A stretch of DNA of 46,657 bases. Origin: Marivirga sp. GTDB taxonomy: Bacteria > Bacteroidota > Bacteroidia > Cytophagales > Cyclobacteriaceae. Below are positions 32,053 through 41,306 of this stretch, one piece after another (the stretch's first letter is position 1; each line of letters opens with the position of its first letter). The translations under genes were made by a program, and so were the position numbers. Where the stretch lies: assembly GCF_024636815.1 (NCBI RefSeq), contig NZ_JAGXGF010000105.1, positions 1 through 46,657 on the forward strand, written 5' to 3'. The notes beneath the pieces were generated by a model. The model saw nothing but the letters and a program-made list of their open reading frames with translations. It had not been told where the DNA came from and searched no databases.

Positions 32053-33888
32053 CTATGGATTTAATGTTTTAACATTCTTAAGCTTAAAAACATAGCCAAA
32101 GGAAAGCCCTACTATCGGTTGAACTTTAAAAGGTTGGTTGATCAATTCATCAAAAATTTCATTTTTCTGCCCTTCGTTTTTCACTTCACCATAGAAATAA
32201 TAATTAAAATTGATGCCTAGATTAATGTCAAATGTAAAACCATTATCGTTCAGGTTTTGTAAAATCCTACTTCCGACTAATAAACCATATCGTACTCCAT
32301 GAGCGTTCATTTCAGCAGAAACAACATCGGTTTGTGTTTTGTCTTCGTAATATTTAAATCTATTTACATTAGTGTAGGACAGTGAATGCCCAAAATAGGG
32401 CATTCCAAATTTCGTGTCTTTATGGTAGAATCTTTGTCTTAGACTAAAACCAAATCCTTCGAAAAAATTATCACCTGCCCTTAGGTTTAAGGAATTAGCA
32501 AAAAAAGGATTTCTAAAGGTGTGATACAACAGCTCATATCCAATCCTTTGCTGGATGTTATGTTCCAAAGAAACCTGTAAATCGCCAAAGAGCATATTGA
32601 AAGGATTTACTTGAAGTATTAAAGTTGGGAAATCATTATTTCTAGATTTGAAGTAGGAACTGCTTTTTGATTTATATCTGTAATCTGGTTTGTTGTATTG
32701 TAAATTATCATCAGCTAAATCTGTCGGACTTTTGGCTGTTCTCAACAGTGGTTCATAATCTTCATATATGGGCTTATAATATCCTGCTAATTCTCCATTA
32801 TGATCATACAATTCCCAAGTGCCTGTCTTTACTCCATCTTCAATTACACCAAGCATTTTTTTATCACCATTTCGATAATACCCAGTGTATTCTCCTTTTC
32901 CTTTTTGAAACTCAGCTTCACCTTCTTTTTCACCTGATTCGTAAAAATATTCCCACTTGCCTTCACTTTTACCATCCATCACAGCGCCTTTTACCTTTAA
33001 TTTCCCACTTTCATAGAATTCTTTGTATTCCCCGCTGCCTGCATCATATATACCTTCACCCTTTAATCCTCCATCCTCAAAATATAGCTTCCAATACCCT
33101 TCTTTTTTGCCTTCTCTTTCAGCACCTTCAGCACTTACTTGCCCATTGGGATGGTAATAAACCCATTTCCCATGATTTAAATTATCAATATAATCACCTT
33201 CTCCCGACACGATACCATCTTCGTAAAAATAAGTCCATTTTCCTTCTTTGGCACCTTCGGAATATTTCCCCTTGGATTTCAGGCTTCCTGATTGATAATA
33301 ATTTTTCCATAGGCTATCACTTTTCTCATCTTTTATAAAGCCTTCGGATTTTAAATTACCATTAGGATAAAATTCTTTATAAATACCATCACCATTTTTG
33401 TAAATCGCTTTAGCTTTTAATCCACCATTTTCAGAGTAATAAGTCCATAAACCATTTTTTAAATCATCAATATATTCTCCTTCGCTTTTTAAAATTCCTG
33501 TCTCGTAAAAATATTTCCAATTTCCCTGACGTAAGCCTTGGTAAATTTTTCCTTCCATTCTGAGTTCCCCATTCTCAAAATAATAAGACCATAATCCATG
33601 ATTAGAATTATCTTTGAGTTGTCCTTGCATTTTCAATTTGCCACTCTCGTAATAATATTTCCATTGACCATAAGTTTCATCATCAACGTACTGTCCTTTA
33701 TTCTTTAGCTCGCCTGAAATGTAATAGGATTCATAAGTTCCATATAGAACGCCAGGATCTAAATCTTTTACAAAATAGCGCTCCTTCAAATGTTCTCTTT
33801 CGTCATCATAATAGACTTTAACCTCTTTGCTTTGTGCAAATAGTAATGTCGGTATCACTATCAATATGATGCTGAAAACAGTTTTCAT
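32053..33888 (-). CDS. MORN-repeat protein with C-terminal beta-barrel-like domain
   Basis: I chose the ATG at 33888 (MKTVFSIILIVIPTLLFAQS), which begins a clean signal peptide one base after the upstream stop; an upstream ATG at 33903 would add five residues inside the TDO gene. The mature protein has about 14 MORN_2 repeats of roughly 24 residues ('G.W.YYYESG.LK..G.Y.DG...G', for example QWKYYYESGKLKMQGQLKDN), spanning about residues 40-385. Its last 200 residues contain strand-rich segments (LILQVNPFNMLFGDLQVSL, FKVQPIVGLSFGYVFKLKN) resembling an outer-membrane barrel or DUF3575. The repeats resemble YwqK-type antitoxin annotations, but here they are probably a surface or periplasmic scaffold. 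It lies in the TDO operon. Confidence 0.83.
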   Translation of the reverse strand: MKTVFSIILIVIPTLLFAQSKEVKVYYDDEREHLKERYFVKDLDPGVLYGTYESYYISGELKNKGQYVDDETYGQWKYYYESGKLKMQGQLKDNSNHGLWSYYFENGELRMEGKIYQGLRQGNWKYFYETGILKSEGEYIDDLKNGLWTYYSENGGLKAKAIYKNGDGIYKEFYPNGNLKSEGFIKDEKSDSLWKNYYQSGSLKSKGKYSEGAKEGKWTYFYEDGIVSGEGDYIDNLNHGKWVYYHPNGQVSAEGAEREGKKEGYWKLYFEDGGLKGEGIYDAGSGEYKEFYESGKLKVKGAVMDGKSEGKWEYFYESGEKEGEAEFQKGKGEYTGYYRNGDKKMLGVIEDGVKTGTWELYDHNGELAGYYKPIYEDYEPLLRTAKSPTDLADDNLQYNKPDYRYKSKSSSYFKSRNNDFPTLILQVNPFNMLFGDLQVSLEHNIQQRIGYELLYHTFRNPFFANSLNLRAGDNFFEGFGFSLRQRFYHKDTKFGMPYFGHSLSYTNVNRFKYYEDKTQTDVVSAEMNAHGVRYGLLVGSRILQNLNDNGFTFDINLGINFNYYFYGEVKNEGQKNEIFDELINQPFKVQPIVGLSFGYVFKLKNVKTLNP

Positions 33889-33889
33889 T

Positions 33890-34885
33890 TTATTTTTCTC
33901 CAAATACTTCTTTAACTACCCATCCTTTTCCCCATTCTTCCTTTTCCTTATCGGACCATAATTCAGGGAAGAATATACGTTTTTGAAATCTAGGGGGCAA
34001 ATATTGCTGCCAATTTGTACCGCCAGTGGCTGCTACATCCTTATTTTTTTCTTGTAAATATCTAACTGCAGATTTGTAATGAACCAGTGGCCAAAAAATA
34101 TTCACATTTAAGTCAAAATTTCTTAAAGCTTCTTTCAACTCTTTATTGTTTTTGGAGTCATTATCTAGTTCATGGTATTTTTGATATATATTTTTTTGCT
34201 CAAAACGTTTTATCCAGTTGATAAATTCATTTTTATATTTTTTTTCAAACTGCTCTAAAGTCAGTGTTTTCTGTCCTGTTTCTACTTCAGTAGCCCCTTG
34301 TTTCCAGTAGATATGCTTATATTTATCCTCTATTGGAGCATCTTTACACTCATTTTTCTTCTCTTTTCTTACTAATTGAATTAATGGGGTGGAAGCAAAT
34401 TCTATCAATCGATATTGTGCTGATTGAAAACCACTGGCAGGTAAAAGTGCCATCCGGAACCTTTGAAATTGCTCTTTTTCCATTCCTTGCACCATGATGT
34501 CGAATGATTGAGTTAAGGTCTCAAAATAACGATTCATTCGATTTAGTCTTTTGATGAAAAAATTAACATTTAATGTCTCATTCCAACCTAAATCTTCTCC
34601 GTTTTCACCAATAATTTTTCCATTATTGGCTATTTGCTCCATCTCATTCAAACACATTTTGAAATAAAGCTCCGTAATTTGATGATACATAATGAAAATC
34701 TCCTCATCAGGGAAGTCAGTTTTAGGCTTTTGTAAGGTTAATAGAGTGTCTATATTAATATAGTCCCAGTATGTGGTATAATTGGATAAAAGTAATCCAT
34801 CCAGATAGGCGGATAAGTCCTGCCCCATTGACTGGTACTTAAGATTAAGCTTTTCCAAATTTTGATTGATTTGGTCTTTGTTCAT
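33890..34885 (-). CDS. Tryptophan 2,3-dioxygenase family protein
   Basis: TDO is a cytoplasmic heme enzyme that opens the indole ring of tryptophan to N-formylkynurenine. The 331-residue protein has the distal-His segment EEIFIMYHQITELYFKM (His68), and the proximal heme-ligand candidate is His269 in WPLVHYKSAVRYL. The ATGGTNWQQYL stretch matches the family's GTGGS..YL loop and the FFPELW ending is typical. The charged insert KKNECKDAPIEDKYKHIYWK is longer than in proteobacterial TDO, as in Bacteroidota members. It heads a minus-strand operon with the MORN, FAD and CoA-binding genes (gaps 1, 12 and -4 bp) and is divergent from glutaryl-CoA dehydrogenase. No kynureninase or formamidase is in the window. 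Confidence 0.9.
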   Translation of the reverse strand: MNKDQINQNLEKLNLKYQSMGQDLSAYLDGLLLSNYTTYWDYINIDTLLTLQKPKTDFPDEEIFIMYHQITELYFKMCLNEMEQIANNGKIIGENGEDLGWNETLNVNFFIKRLNRMNRYFETLTQSFDIMVQGMEKEQFQRFRMALLPASGFQSAQYRLIEFASTPLIQLVRKEKKNECKDAPIEDKYKHIYWKQGATEVETGQKTLTLEQFEKKYKNEFINWIKRFEQKNIYQKYHELDNDSKNNKELKEALRNFDLNVNIFWPLVHYKSAVRYLQEKNKDVAATGGTNWQQYLPPRFQKRIFFPELWSDKEKEEWGKGWVVKEVFGEK

Positions 34886-34923
34886 AGTCTAAAAAAATAA
34901 TGGTTCTTGCAATTTTCGCCTTT

Positions 34924-34956
34924 TTTGAAGGTTTCTTAAAAATACTTTTAAATTTG
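34924..34956 (+). promoter_or_regulatory. Promoter of the glutaryl-CoA dehydrogenase gene
   Basis: TTTG (34924-34927), 21 bp, TAAATTTG (34949-34956, perfect TAnnTTTG). Transcription would start near 34963, giving a leader of about 45 nt. A TAGCTTTG box on the opposite strand (34983-34976) may serve the divergent TDO operon, but it has no good -33 element. Confidence 0.65.
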
Positions 34957-35008
34957 CACTATTCAAATGAGCTTACAAAGCTACAAAAAATAAAAACGAC
35001 TAATACAT

Positions 35009-36196
35009 ATGAATAATCAATCAACCGATCAATTTGAATCACCTGATTTTTACGCTTTAGACGGATTACTAACCGAAGAGCATAAATTAATCAGACAATC
35101 AATAAGAGATTTTGTAAAAAAGGAAATCAGTCCGAATATTGAAGAGTGGGCACAAAATGCTCATTTTCCCTATGAAATTGTAAAGAAATTTGGTGATGTA
35201 GGTGCCTTTGGCCCTACTATTCCACAAGAATATGGTGGGGGAGGATTAGATTATATCTCCTACGGACTTATCATGCAAGAAATTGAAAGGGGTGATTCTG
35301 GAATGAGATCAACAGCTTCTGTTCAAGGATCTTTGGTGATGTATCCGATTTATGCTTTTGGAAATGAAGAACAGCGTAAAAAATATTTGCCAAAATTAGC
35401 ATCAGGAGAGTGGTTAGGAAGTTTTGGATTAACAGAGCCAGATCATGGTTCTAATCCGAGTGGAATGACTACAAACTTTAAAGATAAAGGCGATCATTAT
35501 CTACTGAATGGTGCTAAAATGTGGATTTCCAACTCACCTAAATGTGATGTAGCGGTCGTTTGGGCAAAGGATGAATCAGGAAGAATTCATGGATTGATAG
35601 TAGAAAGAGGAATGGAAGGGTTCACTACTCCTGAGACTCATGGAAAATGGTCATTGAGAGCAAGTACTACAGGAGAGTTAGTATTTGATAACGTAAAAGT
35701 TCCTAAAGAAAATTTATTAGAAGGTAAATCCGGATTGGGAGCTCCGATGAAGTGCTTAGATTCTGCAAGATTTGGTATTGCTTGGGGAGCTATTGGTGCA
35801 GCTATGGATTGTTATGATTCAGCCAGAAGATATTCTTTAGAGCGTATTCAATTCGGAAAACCAATTGCTTCTTTCCAATTGACACAGAAGAAGTTATCTG
35901 AAATGTTGACTGAAATTACTAAGTCGCAATTATTGAATTATAGACTTGCACAATTGATGGATGAAGGCAAGGCTACCACTCCTCAAATTTCCTTGGCCAA
36001 GCGAAATGCTGTGGAGGTGGCATTAAATATTGCAAGAGAAGCAAGACAGATTCATGGAGGTATGGGAATTACTGGAGAATACCCAATGATGCGTCATATG
36101 GCAAACCTCGAGTCTGTTGTGACGTATGAAGGTACACATGACATTCATTTGTTGATATTAGGAAAAGAAATTACAGGTATTCCTGCATTTGAATAA
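35009..36196 (+). CDS. gcdH: Glutaryl-CoA dehydrogenase-like acyl-CoA dehydrogenase
   Basis: The 395-residue flavoprotein matches glutaryl-CoA dehydrogenase, which oxidises and decarboxylates glutaryl-CoA to crotonyl-CoA in lysine and tryptophan breakdown. Diagnostic parts are FGLTEPDHGSNPSGMTT in the FAD/substrate region, RIQFGKPIASFQLTQKKL, and the C-terminal block QIHGGMGITGEYPMMRHMAN. The catalytic glutamate is in YEGTHDIHLLILGKEITG (Glu374). The YEGTHDIH signature separates GCDH from other acyl-CoA dehydrogenases. It is divergent from the TDO operon and followed 25 bp later by a small coiled-coil gene. Confidence 0.93.
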   Translation: MNNQSTDQFESPDFYALDGLLTEEHKLIRQSIRDFVKKEISPNIEEWAQNAHFPYEIVKKFGDVGAFGPTIPQEYGGGGLDYISYGLIMQEIERGDSGMRSTASVQGSLVMYPIYAFGNEEQRKKYLPKLASGEWLGSFGLTEPDHGSNPSGMTTNFKDKGDHYLLNGAKMWISNSPKCDVAVVWAKDESGRIHGLIVERGMEGFTTPETHGKWSLRASTTGELVFDNVKVPKENLLEGKSGLGAPMKCLDSARFGIAWGAIGAAMDCYDSARRYSLERIQFGKPIASFQLTQKKLSEMLTEITKSQLLNYRLAQLMDEGKATTPQISLAKRNAVEVALNIAREARQIHGGMGITGEYPMMRHMANLESVVTYEGTHDIHLLILGKEITGIPAFE

Positions 36197-36221
36197 TTTT
36201 TAATTTAAAACGAACGGATTG

Positions 36222-36509
36222 ATGGAAAAATACGATGAATTTAAGAACTCTTCTACAGAGAGAATAAATGAGTTAAAAACGGAATTTGAGCTTTTGAAAG
36301 CTGAGGCAAGAAATTCTCAAGCTGATAGAAAAGAGGAGATTTCAGAAAATCTTGAAAAGTTAGAAAAGCTCCAAAATGAGTTGGAAGAAAAATATACCAG
36401 AGTTGAGAACTTTGGTGATATAGCTGCTCAGGAATTGAGTGATGCATTTTTCTCGTCAACAGCAGGATTCGAAAAAATCATTAAAGAGACAAAAGATAAA
36501 TTAAAATAG
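36222..36509 (+). CDS. 95-residue coiled-coil protein, paralogue A
   Basis: The ATG at 36222 is preferred over the in-frame TTG one codon upstream. The product is almost entirely helical and highly charged (Glu/Lys), with heptad-like stretches such as RINELKTEFELLKAEARNSQ and LEKLEKLQNELEEKYTRVEN. It has no signal, Cys or motif. It matches the 95-residue protein at 43514-43801 in length, charge pattern and the 'W/LK.(D/E)F..LKAE' core, so the two are probably paralogues. Family unknown; it resembles small stress- or membrane-associated helical-bundle proteins. It follows gcdH by 25 bp and ends in a terminator shared with the convergent ClC gene. Confidence 0.72.
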   Translation: MEKYDEFKNSSTERINELKTEFELLKAEARNSQADRKEEISENLEKLEKLQNELEEKYTRVENFGDIAAQELSDAFFSSTAGFEKIIKETKDKLK

Positions 36510-36515
36510 AAAATG

Positions 36516-36537
36516 AAGCCGAGTTTTTACTCGGCTT
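36516..36537. terminator. Bidirectional terminator overlapping the ClC stop codon
   Basis: AAGCCGAGT (36516-36524), loop TTTT, ACTCGGCTT (36529-36537), followed by a T-run on the plus strand. The minus-strand ClC stop (36529-36527) lies inside it, so the last codons of ClC (NKKAE) form the stem. Confidence 0.88.
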
Positions 36538-37804
36538 TTTTATTTCCCAATTGTGAGCCAATAAAAGGTATTCTTGGCGCCAAAAAATATCCAGTCAAAC
36601 TAGCAAACAATATTGGAATGAAATGTCCAAATCCTGTTAAAGTAGCTAGTAAAATTGTAGTACTCATTGGTGTTCGAGTAACACAAGCATTTATTGCAGC
36701 CATACAACTAACGATTGCCAATGTTAGATTTATTGAAGGAAATATTTGATATATTATAAGCCCAATTGTTGCCCCTACAAAAAATAGAGGTATAATAAAT
36801 CCACCTCTCCAACCTGAAGTCACAGTAATTGAAATGGCAATAATTTTAAAAATCAAAATTGCAATCAATAAAGTCAAAGGAAAATTACTAGATAATAGCT
36901 CGTTAATTTCGTGATGTCCAAAATATCTTGTTATTGGCAAGAAATATGCAATAATACCAAGTAATATCCCACCAATTAAAGTTTTGATATAAATAGGGAT
37001 TGGTCTTTTCTCGAAAATTGATTTGAATAATTTGGTGCAAAAAATAAACCCCCACCCAAAAACAACCGCAATTACTGCGAATAAAACCGCATAACCAAAG
37101 TCGAAAATTCCAGAATACTCATAAGCAGATAAATCCCATATTGGACCAAGTCCTAAATGAATGATTAAGGCGAAAACTAAGTAACTAAAACAACTTGCGA
37201 CAAATGCTGGGATAATTGCTTTATAATATTCAACAGCATGTTTATGGTGAAGTATTTCTAAAGAAAATAAACTACCACCAAGAGGAGCACCAAACAAAGC
37301 AGTAAAACCTGAAGCCATACCAGCAATACTTAATGACCTTAATTCTTCACCTTTCAGCCGAAATAATTTTCCAATCCAAGTACCCGTGGAACCAGTTACT
37401 TGGACCAATGGAGCTTCAGGTCCTAGGCTTCCACCAGAAGCAACACACAATAAAGAAGAGAGAACCATAGAAGGGTTGTTTTTAGGATCTAGCTTCCCTT
37501 TGTTAAATCGAATATTATTAACAATCAAATGTATTTCTCCAGGGTCGCCAATGAAGTGAATTATGAGACCTGCTAACAGGCCACAAATTGCCATTGCAGG
37601 AATTACTTGCCAATCACTAAAGAATGCCAATTTGTGAGTTAAAAACTCAAGTCCTATCCAATAAATTCCAGCAATTAATCCCCCTATTAGTCCTAGGAAT
37701 GCCCATAACAAAAAATTCCGACTAAAAACGAAAGGATTAAATCTGATGGGTTGGTCTAGAATATTTAGATACCTAACTAATTTTCTTCTTCTATTTAATT
37801 TCAC
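36527..37804 (-). CDS. ClC-family voltage-gated chloride channel / H+/Cl- antiporter
   Basis: The 425-residue integral membrane protein belongs to the ClC family, which moves chloride (or fluoride, nitrate) through a homodimeric double pore. The glutamate-gate motif is present as SGGSLGPEAPLVQ (GxEP-type, gating Glu in GPEAP). Other family blocks are GFTALFGAPLGGSLFSLE and SGWRGGFIIPLFFVGATIG. About 10-12 hydrophobic helices fill the length. The usual inner Tyr and the second (proton) Glu cannot be assigned with certainty. There is no CBS pair at the C-terminus. Its own promoter (37832-37860) is close to consensus. It is divergent from mscS, another channel. Confidence 0.92.
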   Translation of the reverse strand: MKLNRRRKLVRYLNILDQPIRFNPFVFSRNFLLWAFLGLIGGLIAGIYWIGLEFLTHKLAFFSDWQVIPAMAICGLLAGLIIHFIGDPGEIHLIVNNIRFNKGKLDPKNNPSMVLSSLLCVASGGSLGPEAPLVQVTGSTGTWIGKLFRLKGEELRSLSIAGMASGFTALFGAPLGGSLFSLEILHHKHAVEYYKAIIPAFVASCFSYLVFALIIHLGLGPIWDLSAYEYSGIFDFGYAVLFAVIAVVFGWGFIFCTKLFKSIFEKRPIPIYIKTLIGGILLGIIAYFLPITRYFGHHEINELLSSNFPLTLLIAILIFKIIAISITVTSGWRGGFIIPLFFVGATIGLIIYQIFPSINLTLAIVSCMAAINACVTRTPMSTTILLATLTGFGHFIPILFASLTGYFLAPRIPFIGSQLGNKKAE

Positions 37805-37831
37805 AATGGAAGTCTAAGATTTTATTTCATG

Positions 37832-37860
37832 CAAATATATGTATATAAAAATATCTCAAA
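37832..37860 (-). promoter_or_regulatory. Promoter of the ClC gene
   Basis: On the minus strand TTTG (37860-37857), 17 bp, TATATTTG (37839-37832, perfect TAnnTTTG). The predicted start near 37825 leaves about 20 nt before the ATG at 37804. Confidence 0.65.
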
Positions 37861-37950
37861 AGGTGTTAAATAATTTTTGATGCTGAAAATCCTCATCTTA
37901 TCTTAGACAAAACAGATTAAAGATTACATACAAAGATATATTGATTATAA

Positions 37951-39027
37951 ATGATAGATTTTTTTAATCCGCTTGGATTGCAACAGCCATTTATTCGCCT
38001 AGCAATATTTACATTATTTTCTGTCATCATAGGAATTATAATTCGATATGTGTTTTTTAAAACTCTTTTCATTCTTAATAAGAAAGATGATAGAGCGCTT
38101 ATAAAACTCCTGGAAAAACGTTTTAATGGGAGTGTTTTTCTATTTATCCCTATGCTAATTATGCATAACCTTATTCCCAGCTTTGAATTAAGTAAAAGTT
38201 TAACTGAATGGCTTTTATTAATTTCTGAATCTTTAATTATAGCCTCTTTTACCATAATAGCTGTTAGATTAGTTTATTTTTCACAGGATGTATTAAATAG
38301 TAAATTTAAAGTTGATAGAGCAGATAACATTAAGGAAAGGCAAGTTTTAACTCAAGTTACTTTTGTTCGAAAAATCATTGTTTTTCTTATTGTGATGATA
38401 GGCTTAAGCTTATTTTTATTGCAATTTGATGGTGTCAGGAAATATGGCGCCACTTTTTTGACCTCTGCAGGGGTTGCAGGTATTATCATTGGTTTAGCTG
38501 CCCAAAAAACAATTGGAAATTTATTGGCAGGAGTTCAAATAGCTTTTACCCAACCCATCAAAATTGGGGATGCAGTATTTGTGGAGAAAGAGTGGGGGTG
38601 GATTGAGGAGATAAATTTGACTTATGTTGTGGTAAAGATTTGGGATCAGAGAAGATTAGTTTTGCCAATCACTTACTTTACAGAGCAGACATTCCAGAAC
38701 TGGACAAGAAATTCGGCAGATATCATTGGAAGTGTTTTCTTATTTACAGATTATACTGTGCCTATTGATGAATTGAGAAAAGAATTTGAAGCTGTTTTGG
38801 CAACTACTGACCTTTGGAATAAAAATAATCAAGTTTTACAGGTTACTGATAGCACAGAAAAGTCTATGCAAATAAGATTATTGATGTCTGCAAAAGATTC
38901 ACCCACTGCTTGGGATTTGAGATGCTTGGTAAGAGAGAAAATGCTGGTGTTTATTCAAGAGAAATATCCAGATGCATTACCGAAAACAAGATTTGTCATG
39001 GATCAATCATCTGAACTTAAAGATTGA
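37951..39027 (+). CDS. Small-conductance mechanosensitive channel, MscS family
   Basis: MscS channels open on membrane tension and release solutes in osmotic down-shock. The 358-residue protein has four hydrophobic segments in its first 170 residues (about 12-32, 60-80, 85-105, 130-150). The pore helix TM3 region is AGVAGIIIGLAAQKTIGNLL, followed by the cytoplasmic beta domain (QIAFTQPIKIGDAVFVEKEW, VVVKIWDQRRLVLPITYF and TFQNWTRN). The final alpha/beta part fits the vestibule. Its last 25 bp overlap the convergent patatin gene. The next upstream gene, divergent, is ClC, so the pair may act together in osmotic balance (inference). Confidence 0.92.
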   Translation: MIDFFNPLGLQQPFIRLAIFTLFSVIIGIIIRYVFFKTLFILNKKDDRALIKLLEKRFNGSVFLFIPMLIMHNLIPSFELSKSLTEWLLLISESLIIASFTIIAVRLVYFSQDVLNSKFKVDRADNIKERQVLTQVTFVRKIIVFLIVMIGLSLFLLQFDGVRKYGATFLTSAGVAGIIIGLAAQKTIGNLLAGVQIAFTQPIKIGDAVFVEKEWGWIEEINLTYVVVKIWDQRRLVLPITYFTEQTFQNWTRNSADIIGSVFLFTDYTVPIDELRKEFEAVLATTDLWNKNNQVLQVTDSTEKSMQIRLLMSAKDSPTAWDLRCLVREKMLVFIQEKYPDALPKTRFVMDQSSELKD

Positions 39028-41276
39028 TTAAGCCAATGTAGAGTCTTTTGATTTTCAGTACTGTTTATAGCATTTCTGATGTTGTACTTTTCTCTTCCTG
39101 TTAGTCTCCAGTTCAATGAAGCTCTTTCTTCAATATGTTTTAATTTACTTAAGCTATCATCAGAAAAAGCAATACCAGCATCGTAAGTGAGCATTGCGTG
39201 GATCAAATCACCTTCAAACCATTCAGAAGCATATTCAATAAGCAAATCATTACGTGTATCCTGAACATTCGTCCAGTTACTATATATATTGCTAATTGGA
39301 GTGGATAACTTTTTGAGTATGGAAAGATTTCGGCTTTTATCAATTATAGCTGCTTTTTTAGAGTCTCGAATTGTTAATATTATTACTCCAGAAGTATTTT
39401 CTGAAATCCAATCTTTGAAATTATAAAGAAATAAAACAGCATCACTTACTCCAAAATTATCGGCTAATCCAGCATCCATAATTTCAAGACTGGGCTCGCT
39501 AGGTAGATTTACGTTGGGGGTTATGTAGGGGAAAGAAGCGCTCATCCTAAGTGCAGTTAAAAAACTTAAATTTTCAGCATCCTGATTTTTGAACATTCTT
39601 AAAAAGTCAATGCTTCTATTGTCCATTAGTGCATTTAAAGAATCATTCGTAATATTTTTGCTTGACATATAGGAACTACTATTAGGCGTTACATAAAGCT
39701 TTCTACCATCATTTACACTAGTTGGTGCTAGAAACAACATCGGTATTTCTGCATTTAATTCTGCTTCTTTATAATCGATCAATCGCTTATCAAGAACCCC
39801 GTCTAAATTTTTATTGAGTTTTTGCTCAAAAGCGTATCCTCGATCTTTTGGGTAGCTATATCCACCATAATCAAAATATTGGTAGCGAATAAAAATATCA
39901 TTGGTCAGCAAGCTAAAAATAATAGGATTTAAGGCCTCTTTACCAATATTAGAAAGATATTTAGGATTATAGATATCAATGGTTTTATCTTTTTTCTGCA
40001 TATATTTTAATTCCCTGAAATATGCAGCTCCAATTAATCCACCTGAAGCGCCCGAAATACTTACAGTATGTTTAAATAGATTACCATTGGTTATGCTATC
40101 AGCATTTTGAAGTGCATTCATAGTCCAATATGCGGCTCTTTGACCACCACCACTGGCTGTGAGCAAAACCATTTTTGGCTTTTCATTAAATTGGCCTCTC
40201 CATTTATTAAGAATCTTTAGAGTAGTAGCCTTATCTTCTGCTAAAGCTTTAGGGCTGGTCAGTTTATCAATTGTTTTTTGATTATAGTTTACTGCTTCCG
40301 TTTTGTAATTTAGACCATGCGCATAATGCGTTTTGCTTAAAAAATCTATAGTGATGAGGTAATTAATTAAAAAGAAAATGGCAATTGCACCCGTTATTGC
40401 CCAAGATCTAAACCAAAAAGTAATAGCTCCAATTGTCATTAAAACAATACTCAGAAAAAGTACGGCACTTGCAGCAGCGGGTATTTGAAAATAAGGATAC
40501 TCTCTAAATGCTCCCAACACTAATATGACTACAAAAATAAAAATTTCAGCAATCACAGTATTCAAATGGTTTTGATCAAAAATACCAGTTATAACGTTAA
40601 ATACTTTTTGATTACTTTTTTGATTGACTTTAATCCATCTAAATTTTAAATCGAAGTATCCGATTACTTCCGCTTGCTGTGTTTTTAAATCTTTATGATA
40701 TTTCACCGCTGCAATTCTTCCAATTGTAAGTTTTTTGATCCTTCTCTCCACTCTCTCTGCTAAAACTTCTCGAAAATCCTTATTGGTGAGCCAAAAATAG
40801 AGCTGTAGAATGAAAATTGAGACAAATACACCTAAAGGCAGTGATAAGGCTAAAGAGAGTGCCGGCCAAAACTCCATAAATTCATAAATCATTTGATAAT
40901 TAATGATTTGAATGATGTAATTAATGAGAAATGCTAATGGAATGATGGCATTATTTAAGGAGAAATTGGAGAAGGGCTTTTTGATGATACCTATAAAATT
41001 GAATTTATAGCCATCCAAAATGTAGGAGGCAATATTGAAAGCAACAATTAATCCTCCTAATGTTAACCCTACTATGAAATAACTTTGAAAGCTGACTTCA
41101 TTCAAATATTCAGGTGATAAAAAAAGATAGGGGATACCTAATCCTTTAGCGAAACCGCCATTTATAACAGAAAATAATAATACCCAGCATAAAAGTAGCA
41201 GTTGGTTCTTTTTAAAATGGTTTAGAACCAATTGAAATGGAAATGAATAGAATATTGAGTGGAAAATTTTTTTCAT
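39003..41276 (-). CDS. Membrane-anchored patatin-like phospholipase
   Basis: The 757-residue protein has an N-terminal membrane part with six or more hydrophobic helices (about 27-50, 65-88, 110-125, 135-160, 243-260, 265-315) and a C-terminal patatin-like hydrolase domain (about 365-740). The oxyanion loop is LTASGGGQRAAYW, the nucleophile elbow SISGASGGLIGA (Ser411) and the catalytic Asp is in MDAGLADNFG (Asp601). A Ser-Asp dyad of this type cleaves acyl groups from phospholipids. The protein is far longer than ordinary bacterial patatins. It overlaps mscS convergently by 25 bp and lies 30 bp after the response-regulator gene on the same strand, so the two may be co-transcribed. Confidence 0.85.
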   Translation of the reverse strand: MKKIFHSIFYSFPFQLVLNHFKKNQLLLLCWVLLFSVINGGFAKGLGIPYLFLSPEYLNEVSFQSYFIVGLTLGGLIVAFNIASYILDGYKFNFIGIIKKPFSNFSLNNAIIPLAFLINYIIQIINYQMIYEFMEFWPALSLALSLPLGVFVSIFILQLYFWLTNKDFREVLAERVERRIKKLTIGRIAAVKYHKDLKTQQAEVIGYFDLKFRWIKVNQKSNQKVFNVITGIFDQNHLNTVIAEIFIFVVILVLGAFREYPYFQIPAAASAVLFLSIVLMTIGAITFWFRSWAITGAIAIFFLINYLITIDFLSKTHYAHGLNYKTEAVNYNQKTIDKLTSPKALAEDKATTLKILNKWRGQFNEKPKMVLLTASGGGQRAAYWTMNALQNADSITNGNLFKHTVSISGASGGLIGAAYFRELKYMQKKDKTIDIYNPKYLSNIGKEALNPIIFSLLTNDIFIRYQYFDYGGYSYPKDRGYAFEQKLNKNLDGVLDKRLIDYKEAELNAEIPMLFLAPTSVNDGRKLYVTPNSSSYMSSKNITNDSLNALMDNRSIDFLRMFKNQDAENLSFLTALRMSASFPYITPNVNLPSEPSLEIMDAGLADNFGVSDAVLFLYNFKDWISENTSGVIILTIRDSKKAAIIDKSRNLSILKKLSTPISNIYSNWTNVQDTRNDLLIEYASEWFEGDLIHAMLTYDAGIAFSDDSLSKLKHIEERASLNWRLTGREKYNIRNAINSTENQKTLHWLNQSLSSDD

Positions 41277-41306
41277 AAATATTTCATTTCCTATATTTTA
41301 GATTAC

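Noticed and set aside
32667-33338. 223-codon plus-strand frame opposite the MORN repeats
   Set aside because: The repeat structure and the codon bias of the real minus-strand gene keep the other strand open. The product is a low-complexity His/Leu-rich string with no fold, and the minus strand has signal peptide plus MORN repeats.
32053-33903. Start of the MORN protein at 33903
   Set aside because: It would add MEKNK before the signal peptide and overlap the TDO gene by 14 bp. The ATG at 33888 is one base after the TDO stop and gives a normal signal sequence.
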